64,000 nucleotides of DNA from CAZNKU01 sp045541135. Its GTDB lineage: Bacteria; Bacillota; Clostridia; Monoglobales; Firm-18. Positions 33,331 through 40,816 of this stretch are shown piece by piece. Under the pieces are notes generated by a model. It searched no databases. It had not been told where the DNA came from and worked only from the letters and a program-made list of their open reading frames with translations. The stretch's first letter is position 1, and every line of letters begins with the position of its first letter. Where the stretch lies: NCBI GenBank assembly GCA_045541135.1, contig JAZQIO010000006.1, positions 12,447-76,446 on the forward strand. Reading direction: 5' to 3'. Both the position numbers and the translations under genes were made by a program.

Positions 33331-33604
33331 AGCCGAAAGAGAATAATCCGAACCTCGATTTTCAAAGGTGAATTTCCGCTTTCGTTTTGTTAAAATACTC
33401 GGCAATCCATCAAGGATTACCTGCGTTTTTGCCTTACGCAACCAAAAATTCTCTCTTTGAAAATTCCATGACCTTAAACAGATGGAATTTCGAGCAGATT
33501 TTGGTGCGGAAGATGAAGCAAGGCTGACGCCTTGCGAAGATGACAAGCCTGAAGATACCGAAATTACGCTGTTTAAGGCGGGTTCGGGTTACTATCTTTC
33601 GGCT
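33331..33604. mobile_element. MITE-like terminal-inverted-repeat element, copy 1 (between infB and rbfA)
   Basis: 274 bp bounded by AGCCGAAAG and CTTTCGGCT. The terminal inverted repeats extend imperfectly for about 25 bp (AGCCGAAAGAGAATAATCCG against AGCCGAAAGATAGTAACCCG). TA stands at both outer edges (33330-33331 and 33604-33605), as expected from TA target duplication. A second copy at 53242-53514 is about 94 percent identical by hand count. Inside are hairpins such as GCAAGGC-TGAC-GCCTTGC and AAATTCCAT...ATGGAATTT. No transposase is encoded. On the - strand the element begins inside the TAG stop of infB and ends at the rbfA ribosome binding site. Confidence 0.8.
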
Positions 33605-35852
33605 ATCTTGGGATTTCTTCCATTACGAAGCATTCGATAACATCGCCTTCTTTAATGTCATTGAATCTTTCGATACCGATACCGCATTCGTAACCTGTAG
33701 GAACTTCCTTTGCATCGTCTTTAAATCTCTTAAGTGAATTCATTGTACCTTCGTGTACAACAATACCGTCACGTACAATACGAACTTCACAGTTTCTGAC
33801 AATTTTACCATCTGTTACATAGCAACCGCCGATTGTACCAACGCCTGAAATCTTATATGTCTGACGGATTTCTGCATGACCGATAACATTTTCTTTGAAT
33901 GTAGGCTCAAGCATACCCTTCATAGCGGCTTCGATTTCTTCGATAGCCTGATAAATTACTCTGTAAAGTCTTACTTCAACATTCTGACGTTCTGCAGATT
34001 CCATAGTAGCCGCAGAAGGTCTTACATTAAATCCGACAATAATAGCATTTGAAGCAGAAGCAAGCATAATATCAGATTCACTGATTGTACCTGCGGCACC
34101 GTGAATAACATTAATTCTTACTTCATCATTTGAAAGCTTAACCAAAGACTGTTTGATTGCTTCAACAGAACCCATAACGTCTGCCTTAATGATAATGTTA
34201 AGGTCTTTAATCTGACCCTGTTCAATCTGAGTAAACAAAGCATCAAGAGAAACAACTGTCTGTGTCGACTTGTTGTATTCATCCTTAATTTTCTGCTTTC
34301 TCTGTTCTACAACCATACGGGCTTTTCTTTCATCAGTTACGGCATAGAATAAGTCACCGCCTTCGGGAACTTCAGAAAGGCCAAGAATTTCAACAGGCAT
34401 ACTTGGACCTGCAGATTTTATTCTCTTACCGCCGTCATCAACCATAGCACGTACTTTACCTACTGCTGTACCTGCTACAACTATATCGCCAACATTAAGT
34501 GTACCATTCTGTACCAAAACTGTAGATACAGGACCTCTGCCCTTATCAAGTTTAGCTTCGATAACTGTACCCTTAGCCATTCTGTCAGGATTAGCCTTAA
34601 GTTCCTTCATATCCGCAACCAAAAGTACCATTTCAAGCAATGTGTCAATATTGTCACCACGTAGAGCAGAGATCGGAACAACAATTGTGTCACCGCCCCA
34701 TTCTTCAGGAACAAGACCGTGTTCTGTAAGCTGCTGCTTAACAAGATCAGGATTTGCAGTTTCTTTATCAATTTTATTGATAGCAACAATAATTGTTACA
34801 CCTGCAGCTTTAGCATGGTTAATAGCTTCAATAGTCTGAGGCATAATACCGTCATCAGCCGCAACAACAAGTATTGCAACGTCAGTAACCATAGCACCGC
34901 GAAGACGCATAGCTGTGAACGCTTCATGTCCCGGTGTATCAAGGAAAGTAATATCTCTGTCATTAATATGAACTCTGTAAGCACCGATATGCTGTGTAAT
35001 ACCGCCTGCTTCTGTATCTATAACGTGAGTACGTCTGATATAGTCAAGAGTTTTTGTCTTACCGTGGTCAACGTGACCCATGATAACAACAACCGGTGGA
35101 CGTGGTTGCAAGCTTTCTTCAGGGTCTTCAACGTCATTGAACAAAATATCTTCGTCTGTAACAATAACTTCTTTTTCTACTGTTGCGTTAAATTCAGAAG
35201 CAATAAGTGATGCAGTATCAAAGTCAATAAGCTGACTTACAGATGCCATAACACCAATCATCATCAGACATTTTACAACTTCATTTGCAGGTTTGCCCAA
35301 TTTTTCGGCAAATTCACCTACAGCAATTTCGTCACCCATATATACTACAACATTTTCGGCAACTTCTTCTTTTTCCTTCTTTTCCTTAACAAGCTTTTCG
35401 TTTTTATTTTCCATCTTATTGCTTGTTTTATTCTTTTTGATTTTCTGCTTTTTATCAGTTTTATTTGTATCAATATTTTGAGGAACAAGTTCTTCCATTT
35501 TTTCAGTATCAAACTTTTCAAGATCAACACTTACAGTTCTTGTGTCAACATATCTTGATTTTTTCTGAATAGGAGCATCGTCTATAATTTCCTCAACATT
35601 TTCAACTACGTCTTCTTTTTTCGCCTTTTTTGTTTCCTTTTTGGACTCAGCATTCTTTTTATCAAAACCGAAATCTTCTACCTGATATTTTTGTGTATAG
35701 TGTTCAAAAACTATATCAAGCTCATTTGCTTCAATAGAACTTTGTGCACTTTTAGCCTTACTTCCAAAAGTTTGCAACAGTTCTAACATTTCATTTTTAT
35801 CAACGCCCAAATCTTTAGCTAAGGCACTTATTTTAATTTTAACAGCTGCCAT
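33603..35852 (-). CDS. infB: Translation initiation factor IF-2
   Basis: GTPase that brings fMet-tRNA to the 30S subunit. 749 residues: N-terminal IF2-N modules (KIKISALAKDLGVDKNEMLELL; a second one near 176-220), a charged Lys/Glu linker (62-165), the G domain with GHVDHGKTKTLDYIRR (259-274), TPGHEAFTAMR and NKID, then domains II-IV (ECFVMEEIPR at the end). The P-loop is followed by K-T-L-D where S/T-L-L-D is usual, an uncommon variant read directly from the DNA. The TAG stop is shared with the end of a MITE-like element, which lies between infB and rbfA. Ribosome binding site GGAGG lies within ylxQ. Confidence 0.96.
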   Translation of the reverse strand: MAAVKIKISALAKDLGVDKNEMLELLQTFGSKAKSAQSSIEANELDIVFEHYTQKYQVEDFGFDKKNAESKKETKKAKKEDVVENVEEIIDDAPIQKKSRYVDTRTVSVDLEKFDTEKMEELVPQNIDTNKTDKKQKIKKNKTSNKMENKNEKLVKEKKEKEEVAENVVVYMGDEIAVGEFAEKLGKPANEVVKCLMMIGVMASVSQLIDFDTASLIASEFNATVEKEVIVTDEDILFNDVEDPEESLQPRPPVVVIMGHVDHGKTKTLDYIRRTHVIDTEAGGITQHIGAYRVHINDRDITFLDTPGHEAFTAMRLRGAMVTDVAILVVAADDGIMPQTIEAINHAKAAGVTIIVAINKIDKETANPDLVKQQLTEHGLVPEEWGGDTIVVPISALRGDNIDTLLEMVLLVADMKELKANPDRMAKGTVIEAKLDKGRGPVSTVLVQNGTLNVGDIVVAGTAVGKVRAMVDDGGKRIKSAGPSMPVEILGLSEVPEGGDLFYAVTDERKARMVVEQRKQKIKDEYNKSTQTVVSLDALFTQIEQGQIKDLNIIIKADVMGSVEAIKQSLVKLSNDEVRINVIHGAAGTISESDIMLASASNAIIVGFNVRPSAATMESAERQNVEVRLYRVIYQAIEEIEAAMKGMLEPTFKENVIGHAEIRQTYKISGVGTIGGCYVTDGKIVRNCEVRIVRDGIVVHEGTMNSLKRFKDDAKEVPTGYECGIGIERFNDIKEGDVIECFVMEEIPR

Positions 35853-36174
35853 TTTCAGCCACCTCCGTCAAATTTTTGTACTTTTCTTTTAAGGACTTTG
35901 CAAATCCCTCATCAGTTATTGCAACGGCCACACAGTTACTTACTCCTATAGCCTTTCCGTTATCATCACAATTACCGTAGAAAAAGTAATCTGTTTCATA
36001 AGACATACATTTGTCCGTTATGCGTTTTTTGGTTCCTTCAGAAGCATCATTTGATATAATAACAAGATATGCTTCAAATCCTCTTATTTTGGCAATTACC
36101 GCTTCAGTTCCGCTAATTGCCTTGCCTGCACGCTTTGCAAGTCCGAGCATTCCGTATATTTTACTGTTTATCAA
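35839..36174 (-). CDS. ylxQ: YlxQ, ribosomal L7Ae/L30e-like RNA-binding protein
   Basis: 111-residue member of the L7Ae/L30e/S12e family found between ylxR and infB in Firmicutes; binds kink-turn RNA in relatives. Typical features are YGMLGLAKRAGKAISGTEAVIAKIRG and AYLVIISNDASEGTKKRITDKC. The start is a TTG at 36174 with GAGGAG about ten bases upstream; it overlaps the ylxR stop by 14 bases. The stop overlaps the infB start by 14 bases. All are signs of one operon. Confidence 0.9.
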   Translation of the reverse strand: MINSKIYGMLGLAKRAGKAISGTEAVIAKIRGFEAYLVIISNDASEGTKKRITDKCMSYETDYFFYGNCDDNGKAIGVSNCVAVAITDEGFAKSLKEKYKNLTEVAENGSC

Positions 36175-36451
36175 TATTTATGCACTCCTCATATATTCTG
36201 ACAGGAACATAAGTTTTAAGTCCTCTTTCCAAGCCTCTTGATTTTTGTGCTTTTTCAATGCATGCTACACTTTTGCATATATAAGACCCTCTACCAGGTT
36301 TGTTACCCTTAATATCGACATCAACAATCCCATCTTTTAGGGTAACCCTGATCATATCTGACATAGGTTTTATTTCTCTGCACGCAACACACATTCTCTG
36401 AGGAATATATTTGCCGTCTACATATATTTTTTTATGCTTCATCCTCTTCAT
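36161..36451 (-). CDS. ylxR: YlxR (DUF448) RNA-binding protein
   Basis: Small nusA-linked protein; relatives bind RNA or influence RNase P and transcription. 96 residues with the signature RMCVACREIKPMSDMIRV and NKPGRGSYICKSVACIEKA. The conserved start region is preceded by a short extension (KHKKIYVDGKYIPQ). ATG codons exist at 36451 and 36442; neither has a clean ribosome binding site because both lie in the end of nusA, so it is probably translated by coupling. Confidence 0.9.
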   Translation of the reverse strand: MKRMKHKKIYVDGKYIPQRMCVACREIKPMSDMIRVTLKDGIVDVDIKGNKPGRGSYICKSVACIEKAQKSRGLERGLKTYVPVRIYEECINIDKQ

Positions 36452-37478
36452 CGCCTTCAGCTTTAATAATATCTATCTTCCAACCTGTAAGTTTAGCGGC
36501 AAGTCTTACATTCTGACCTTCCTTACCGATTGCAAGTGAAAGCTGGCTTGGTGAAACTGTAATTGTGCAGATTTTTTCTTCCTCGTTTACTTCATAACTC
36601 AAAACTTTTGTAGGAGCTAAAGCTGCTGATACAAATTCACCCGGATTTTCACTGTATTTGATAATATCAATTTTTTCACCCATAAGTTCATCGACAATTG
36701 CCTGAACTCTGGCACCCTTAGGACCTACACAAGCACCGATAGGATCAACATTAGGATCACTTGCCCAAACGGCAATTTTAGATCTTGAACCCGCTTCTCT
36801 GGACACGCCCTTTATTTCAACAATACCGCTTGCAATTTCAGGAACTTCAAGTTCAAAAAGTTTTTTTACCAAACCGCTGTGAGTTCTTGAAATAACAACC
36901 TGAGGTCCTTTTGTTGCACGCTGTACATCCACAACGAAAAGTTTAAGTCTCTGTCCGGGTGTGTAATCCTCTGTTTCAACCTGTTCCTGAGCCATAAGCA
37001 TCGCATCGGAATTACCTACGCGAAGCATAACGCTCTTTTTCTCAACTCTTTGAACAATACCTGTTACAACGTCATTAACCTTATCGGCAAACTGATTGTA
37101 GAACATGCCTCTTTCAGCTTCTCTGATTCGCTGTGTTACAACCTGTCTTGCAGTCTGTGCGGCAATACGGCCGAATGTACGCGGTGCTGTAGGAAATTCC
37201 ACAACATCTCCAACCTGATATTTAGGGTCAATTTTTGTTGCTTCATCAAGTGAAATCTGAACATCAGCATCCTCAACTTCTTCAACAACTGTCTTTTTAA
37301 GAAAAACGCTCATACCTCCGCTTGTTCTGTTGATTTCAACACGAACATCCTGATTAGCACCGTAGTTTCTCTTATATGCAGAAACCAAAGCAGTTTCAAG
37401 TGCATCAATAAGAATGTCGCGGCTTATGCCTTTTTCTTTTTCAAATTCTTCCAATAAAGTAATAAAATCTTCACTCAT
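36432..37478 (-). CDS. nusA: Transcription termination/antitermination protein NusA
   Basis: Binds RNA polymerase and nascent RNA and modulates pausing and termination. 348 residues, the short firmicute form without C-terminal repeats: N-terminal domain (FITLLEEFEKEKGISRDILIDALETAL), S1 domain (about 130-200, KVNDVVTGIVQRVEKKSVMLRVGN), and two KH domains (PIGACVGPKGARVQAIVDELMGEKIDIIKY and QLSLAIGKEGQNVRLAAKLTGWKIDII). An acidic tail (EGDEEDEA) overlaps ylxR. AGGAGG lies about 12 bases before the ATG. Confidence 0.96.
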   Translation of the reverse strand: MSEDFITLLEEFEKEKGISRDILIDALETALVSAYKRNYGANQDVRVEINRTSGGMSVFLKKTVVEEVEDADVQISLDEATKIDPKYQVGDVVEFPTAPRTFGRIAAQTARQVVTQRIREAERGMFYNQFADKVNDVVTGIVQRVEKKSVMLRVGNSDAMLMAQEQVETEDYTPGQRLKLFVVDVQRATKGPQVVISRTHSGLVKKLFELEVPEIASGIVEIKGVSREAGSRSKIAVWASDPNVDPIGACVGPKGARVQAIVDELMGEKIDIIKYSENPGEFVSAALAPTKVLSYEVNEEEKICTITVSPSQLSLAIGKEGQNVRLAAKLTGWKIDIIKAEGDEEDEA

Positions 37479-37501
37479 TTTTTCTAAAATCCTCCTATTT
37501 A

Positions 37502-37963
37502 TTAAAACTCAAACATTATATTAGCTTTTGCAATATTTTTCTTTTCAATTTCTATCTGAGAAATGCCGGTGCTGATAATTATTTTTCCGCCTTCGGCACA
37601 AACAAGCTCTCCTTCCGCTTCTTTCATACCTTCAACTTCTCTGTAAAGTTTTACCTTTACTTTTTCTCCGACAGCATTTTCAAAATGTTCATCCTGACGA
37701 AGGACTCTTTCGATACCGGGTGAAGACACCTCCAAAAAATAGTTAGTGGAAATACAGTCCTTTTCATCAAGAAGTGTACTAAGTGCACGACTAATTGTTT
37801 CACAATCATCAATGTCAACCCCGCTGTCGCGTGAAACAAATAGTCTTAAAAACCAATGCGGTCCTTCTTTTACATATTCTACATCGTAAATCTCATACCC
37901 TTCACCTTCAACAACAGGCAAAGCAATGTCATAGGTGAGTTTTTCAATTTTAGATAAAACCAA
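37502..37963 (-). CDS. rimP: Ribosome maturation factor RimP
   Basis: 30S assembly factor. 153 residues: N-terminal alpha/beta domain (YEIYDVEYVKEGPHWFLRLFVSRDSGVDIDDCETISRALSTLLDE) and C-terminal SH3-like domain (YFLEVSSPGIERVLRQDEHFENAVGEKVKVKLY). The start is a TTG at 37963 with GGGAGG eight bases upstream. It is the first gene of the nusA-infB operon. A G/C stem-loop lies about 40 bases upstream. Confidence 0.94.
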   Translation of the reverse strand: MVLSKIEKLTYDIALPVVEGEGYEIYDVEYVKEGPHWFLRLFVSRDSGVDIDDCETISRALSTLLDEKDCISTNYFLEVSSPGIERVLRQDEHFENAVGEKVKVKLYREVEGMKEAEGELVCAEGGKIIISTGISQIEIEKKNIAKANIMFEF

Positions 37964-37998
37964 TACTTAAACCTCCCTTCAAAGAGTCTTAACAATAA

Positions 37999-38026
37999 AC
38001 AAAGAGTGGGAAAACCCACTCCTTGT
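37999..38026 (-). other. Stem-loop in the rimP-nusA leader
   Basis: On the - strand ACAAGGAGTGGG-TTTT-CCCACTCTTTGT forms a 12-bp stem with one G-T pair, 36 bases before the rimP start. The following TTATTG is not a strong T tract, so it may be an attenuator or protein-binding leader structure rather than a terminator. Confidence 0.45.
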
Positions 38027-38131
38027 CAACCAACTATTTACCTTACTTGGTACATTTTAACACACTTTTTAAATAAAATCAAGTGTTTTCTTATTATTTA
38101 ATATATAATGTTGTTTTTTTATTTAATTTCA

Positions 38132-38160
38132 TTGACTAATTTGTATATTTATAGTAAAAT
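38132..38160 (+). promoter_or_regulatory. Promoter of the HAD-ltaS-valS-folC-ymdB operon
   Basis: TTGACT, 17-nt spacer, TAAAAT, about 40 bases before the HAD gene. No T-box leader is present although valS follows. Confidence 0.75.
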
Positions 38161-38198
38161 ATTATGATGTAGAATTGCAAATTCAAGGAGGTATACAC

Positions 38199-38855
38199 AT
38201 GAATACATTTATATTTGATTTTGACGGAACTCTGGTAAACTCATTACCCTCCATCACTTATTTTGCAAACAATGCTTTAAACAAATACGGGCTCCCTTCT
38301 ATTCCGAAAGAAAGATACAAAATGCTTGTAGGAAACGGAGCTGTTAACCTTACAAAGAGAATGCTTAATGAGGTAGGAGCTGATCCTTCTATGTTCGATG
38401 ATGTATATCGTGAATATTACGATACATACGACCAAAACTTCTCATATCTTACAGAACCGTATGACGGCATAATTGATATGCTTAAGGAGCTAAAAAAAGC
38501 AGGATGCAAAACTGCAATAGTTTCCAATAAGCCGGATGTTACAACAAAGAAAATCTGCAATGAGCTTTTCGGTGATCTAATAGACATATGCAGAGGACAA
38601 GTTGAAGGTTGTCCGATAAAACCTGATCCAACAGCTGTTTTGGAAGTAATTGAACAGTTGGGAGCAGAAAAAGATAATTGTGTATACTTCGGTGATACAA
38701 TAACAGATATGGAAACCGGAAAAAATGCCGGGCTATACACCGTAGGTGTTCTTTGGGGATTTCGTGATGTTGACGAATTAAAACGCGGAAATCCTCAGAA
38801 AATTGTATCTCACCCGTCGGAAATTACGGAATTTTTCAAGGAGAAAGCACAATGA
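38199..38855 (+). CDS. HAD-superfamily hydrolase, phosphoglycolate phosphatase-like
   Basis: 218 residues. HAD motif I is FIFDFDGTLVNS (nucleophile Asp8) near the N terminus, motif II is AIVSNKP, motif III Lys is in the KPDP region, and motif IV is YFGDTITDMETGKNAG. The alpha-helical cap fits subfamily IA (Gph-like). Likely substrate is phosphoglycolate or another small phosphate ester. The start is the ATG at 38199 with AAGGAGG. The stop overlaps the start of the LtaS-like gene (ATGA). Confidence 0.88.
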   Translation: MNTFIFDFDGTLVNSLPSITYFANNALNKYGLPSIPKERYKMLVGNGAVNLTKRMLNEVGADPSMFDDVYREYYDTYDQNFSYLTEPYDGIIDMLKELKKAGCKTAIVSNKPDVTTKKICNELFGDLIDICRGQVEGCPIKPDPTAVLEVIEQLGAEKDNCVYFGDTITDMETGKNAGLYTVGVLWGFRDVDELKRGNPQKIVSHPSEITEFFKEKAQ

Positions 38856-40795
38856 AAAGTATCAAGAATTTTTTTGAAAAAATTGTGTGTAATACAAAAT
38901 CGCTTGTATCAAAATTCAGGAAGAAAACCTCACCCTTAACATCATTTTTATACAAACACCTTGATGATGACGGGATGGGAAGTGTCCGACATTCGCTTAA
39001 AGTACTTTTAGTATTTTCGGCTGTTATGACATTATTTCAGTTTATTGTTCAAAGTCTGAATCTTCTTCAGTTTGGCGGTACCATATTTTTGAATTTTCTC
39101 CCGATTTTTCTTGCGTGCTGTTTTTTATACTTCACTATCGGGAAAATCTCGTGGGTGTTCTCAATATGTGTTACTTTTTTATCGGTATTACTTACAATTA
39201 ACCATTACAAAATCCGTTTCAGAGACGAACCTCTTACTTCTACGGATTTTACGCTCGGAAAAGAGGCAGGCAACATTGTACAGGGTTATGACCTGACACC
39301 GGATATAACAGTTTTCTTCATAGTTCTGATATTTGTCATAACCATTATGCTGTCAATATTCAAAACCAGAAATAAACGTCCGGGTCTTAAAGTTTCAATT
39401 ATAGGTACATTGCTTACCGTTGCCGTGGCATACCTGCTTTATTCAAGTGTATATACAAATACAGGAATATACGAATCCTTTTATTCCAATGTTGGCATAT
39501 ACAGAAAAACCGAAATAGTTGAAGCAAAAGGACTTGTCTATTCATTGCTTAATGATATAAACGAGATGAAATATGAAGCACCTGAAGGATATTCAGAAAA
39601 AAAAGCACTCGATATTATTAACAGATATCCTGAACCTAAGATGCCTGAAGATGCTCCTAATGTTATTGCAGTAATGTGTGAAGCATACACCGATGTACAG
39701 ACTTGGGAGAATGTCAGTTTCACAAACGAAAACCCTTACGAATATTTCAATTACTTAAAAACCAAAGGTTGTTACGGAAAAATATTTGTGCCGGGCTTTG
39801 GCGGTGCAACCGCAGTAACTGAATTTGAATTTCTTACAGGGGATAACACCTCTGCAATAAGTTCATCACTTCCCACTGCATACAATACGATTATAACAAA
39901 CAACGTTTTTTCAATTGCAAGAATTTTTAAGGATATGGGATACCATGCAAGTGCAATACATCCGGGTGAGCCATGGTTTTACAACAGGCAAAACGTATAC
40001 CCAAGAATGGGATTTGACACCTTTGCCTCATTGACTGACTTGACAGGTGAAGTTGAAAAAGTAAGTGGAACCTATGCAAAAGATTACATAACTGCCGATA
40101 TGATTATTAATGATTATAACAATCATCTTCAAAATAATCCTGAAAAAGGCTACTTTAATTTTACCGTTACAATACAAAATCACGGTCCGTATCCGGAAAA
40201 CACATTATACTACGGTACAGAATACATACCGAAAGAAGCTGCCGATCTTACCGACAGTGAATATTACATCATAAACAATTATCTTGGAGGAATAAAAGAT
40301 TCCGATAAGTTTATGAAAACAATGTACGAATATATAAATACAATAGACAAACCTACAGTGTTTATCATTTTCGGTGACCATCTTCCGTACCTTGATACAG
40401 AAGAAAATATATATGCAAAGCTTGGTCTCGAAATCAAAGACAATTCATATATGTCATATATAAACAGACACAGTACCGATTATCTCATAATAGGTAACGA
40501 TGCTTATTTAAATAACTACACACCGGCAATAAACGGTAATCAGGAAACTTTGATTTCTTCTGACTATCTTTCATTAAAGCTCTTCGACTATATGAATATG
40601 CCAAAGCATCCATTCTTTGCATTCAAGGAAGAAATGTTAAGCTATGCTCCTGTACTCAGCGTATCTCATAATGGTTCATCTGCCGGATTCGATGAACAGT
40701 TACCTTCGGAATTTGATAGTTTATATAAAGAATTGAAAATATTACAATACTACTACCTGAGAGATTACAAAAATACGTTAATCTCAGCAAAATAA
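38852..40795 (+). CDS. LTA synthase-family membrane sulfatase/phosphoglycerol transferase
   Basis: 647 residues. About five membrane segments lie between 50 and 215, followed by an extracellular sulfatase-type domain: NVIAVMCEAYTDVQTWENVSF (first metal site), GFGGATAVTEFEFLTGDN (with the candidate nucleophile Thr), and FIIFGDHLPYLD (metal Asp/His). This matches LtaS and relatives that transfer glycerol phosphate from phosphatidylglycerol to build or modify teichoic acids. Coupled to the HAD phosphatase by an ATGA overlap; valS follows after 21 bases. Whether it is the main lipoteichoic acid synthase or a capsule/glycan-modifying paralogue cannot be told. Confidence 0.87.
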   Translation: MKSIKNFFEKIVCNTKSLVSKFRKKTSPLTSFLYKHLDDDGMGSVRHSLKVLLVFSAVMTLFQFIVQSLNLLQFGGTIFLNFLPIFLACCFLYFTIGKISWVFSICVTFLSVLLTINHYKIRFRDEPLTSTDFTLGKEAGNIVQGYDLTPDITVFFIVLIFVITIMLSIFKTRNKRPGLKVSIIGTLLTVAVAYLLYSSVYTNTGIYESFYSNVGIYRKTEIVEAKGLVYSLLNDINEMKYEAPEGYSEKKALDIINRYPEPKMPEDAPNVIAVMCEAYTDVQTWENVSFTNENPYEYFNYLKTKGCYGKIFVPGFGGATAVTEFEFLTGDNTSAISSSLPTAYNTIITNNVFSIARIFKDMGYHASAIHPGEPWFYNRQNVYPRMGFDTFASLTDLTGEVEKVSGTYAKDYITADMIINDYNNHLQNNPEKGYFNFTVTIQNHGPYPENTLYYGTEYIPKEAADLTDSEYYIINNYLGGIKDSDKFMKTMYEYINTIDKPTVFIIFGDHLPYLDTEENIYAKLGLEIKDNSYMSYINRHSTDYLIIGNDAYLNNYTPAINGNQETLISSDYLSLKLFDYMNMPKHPFFAFKEEMLSYAPVLSVSHNGSSAGFDEQLPSEFDSLYKELKILQYYYLRDYKNTLISAK

Positions 40796-40816
40796 AGTGA
40801 TTAAAGGAGAAAACCA

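Noticed and set aside
33318..33365. N-terminal extension of rbfA (and the equal one before prkC, 53229-53276)
   Set aside because: The extensions are nearly identical peptides because both are encoded by the end of the same inverted-repeat element; the real ribosome binding sites and homology begin downstream.
40796..40816. T-box leader before valS
   Set aside because: Only 21 bases separate valS from the LtaS-like gene; no room for a T-box and no specifier or antiterminator structure at the operon promoter.
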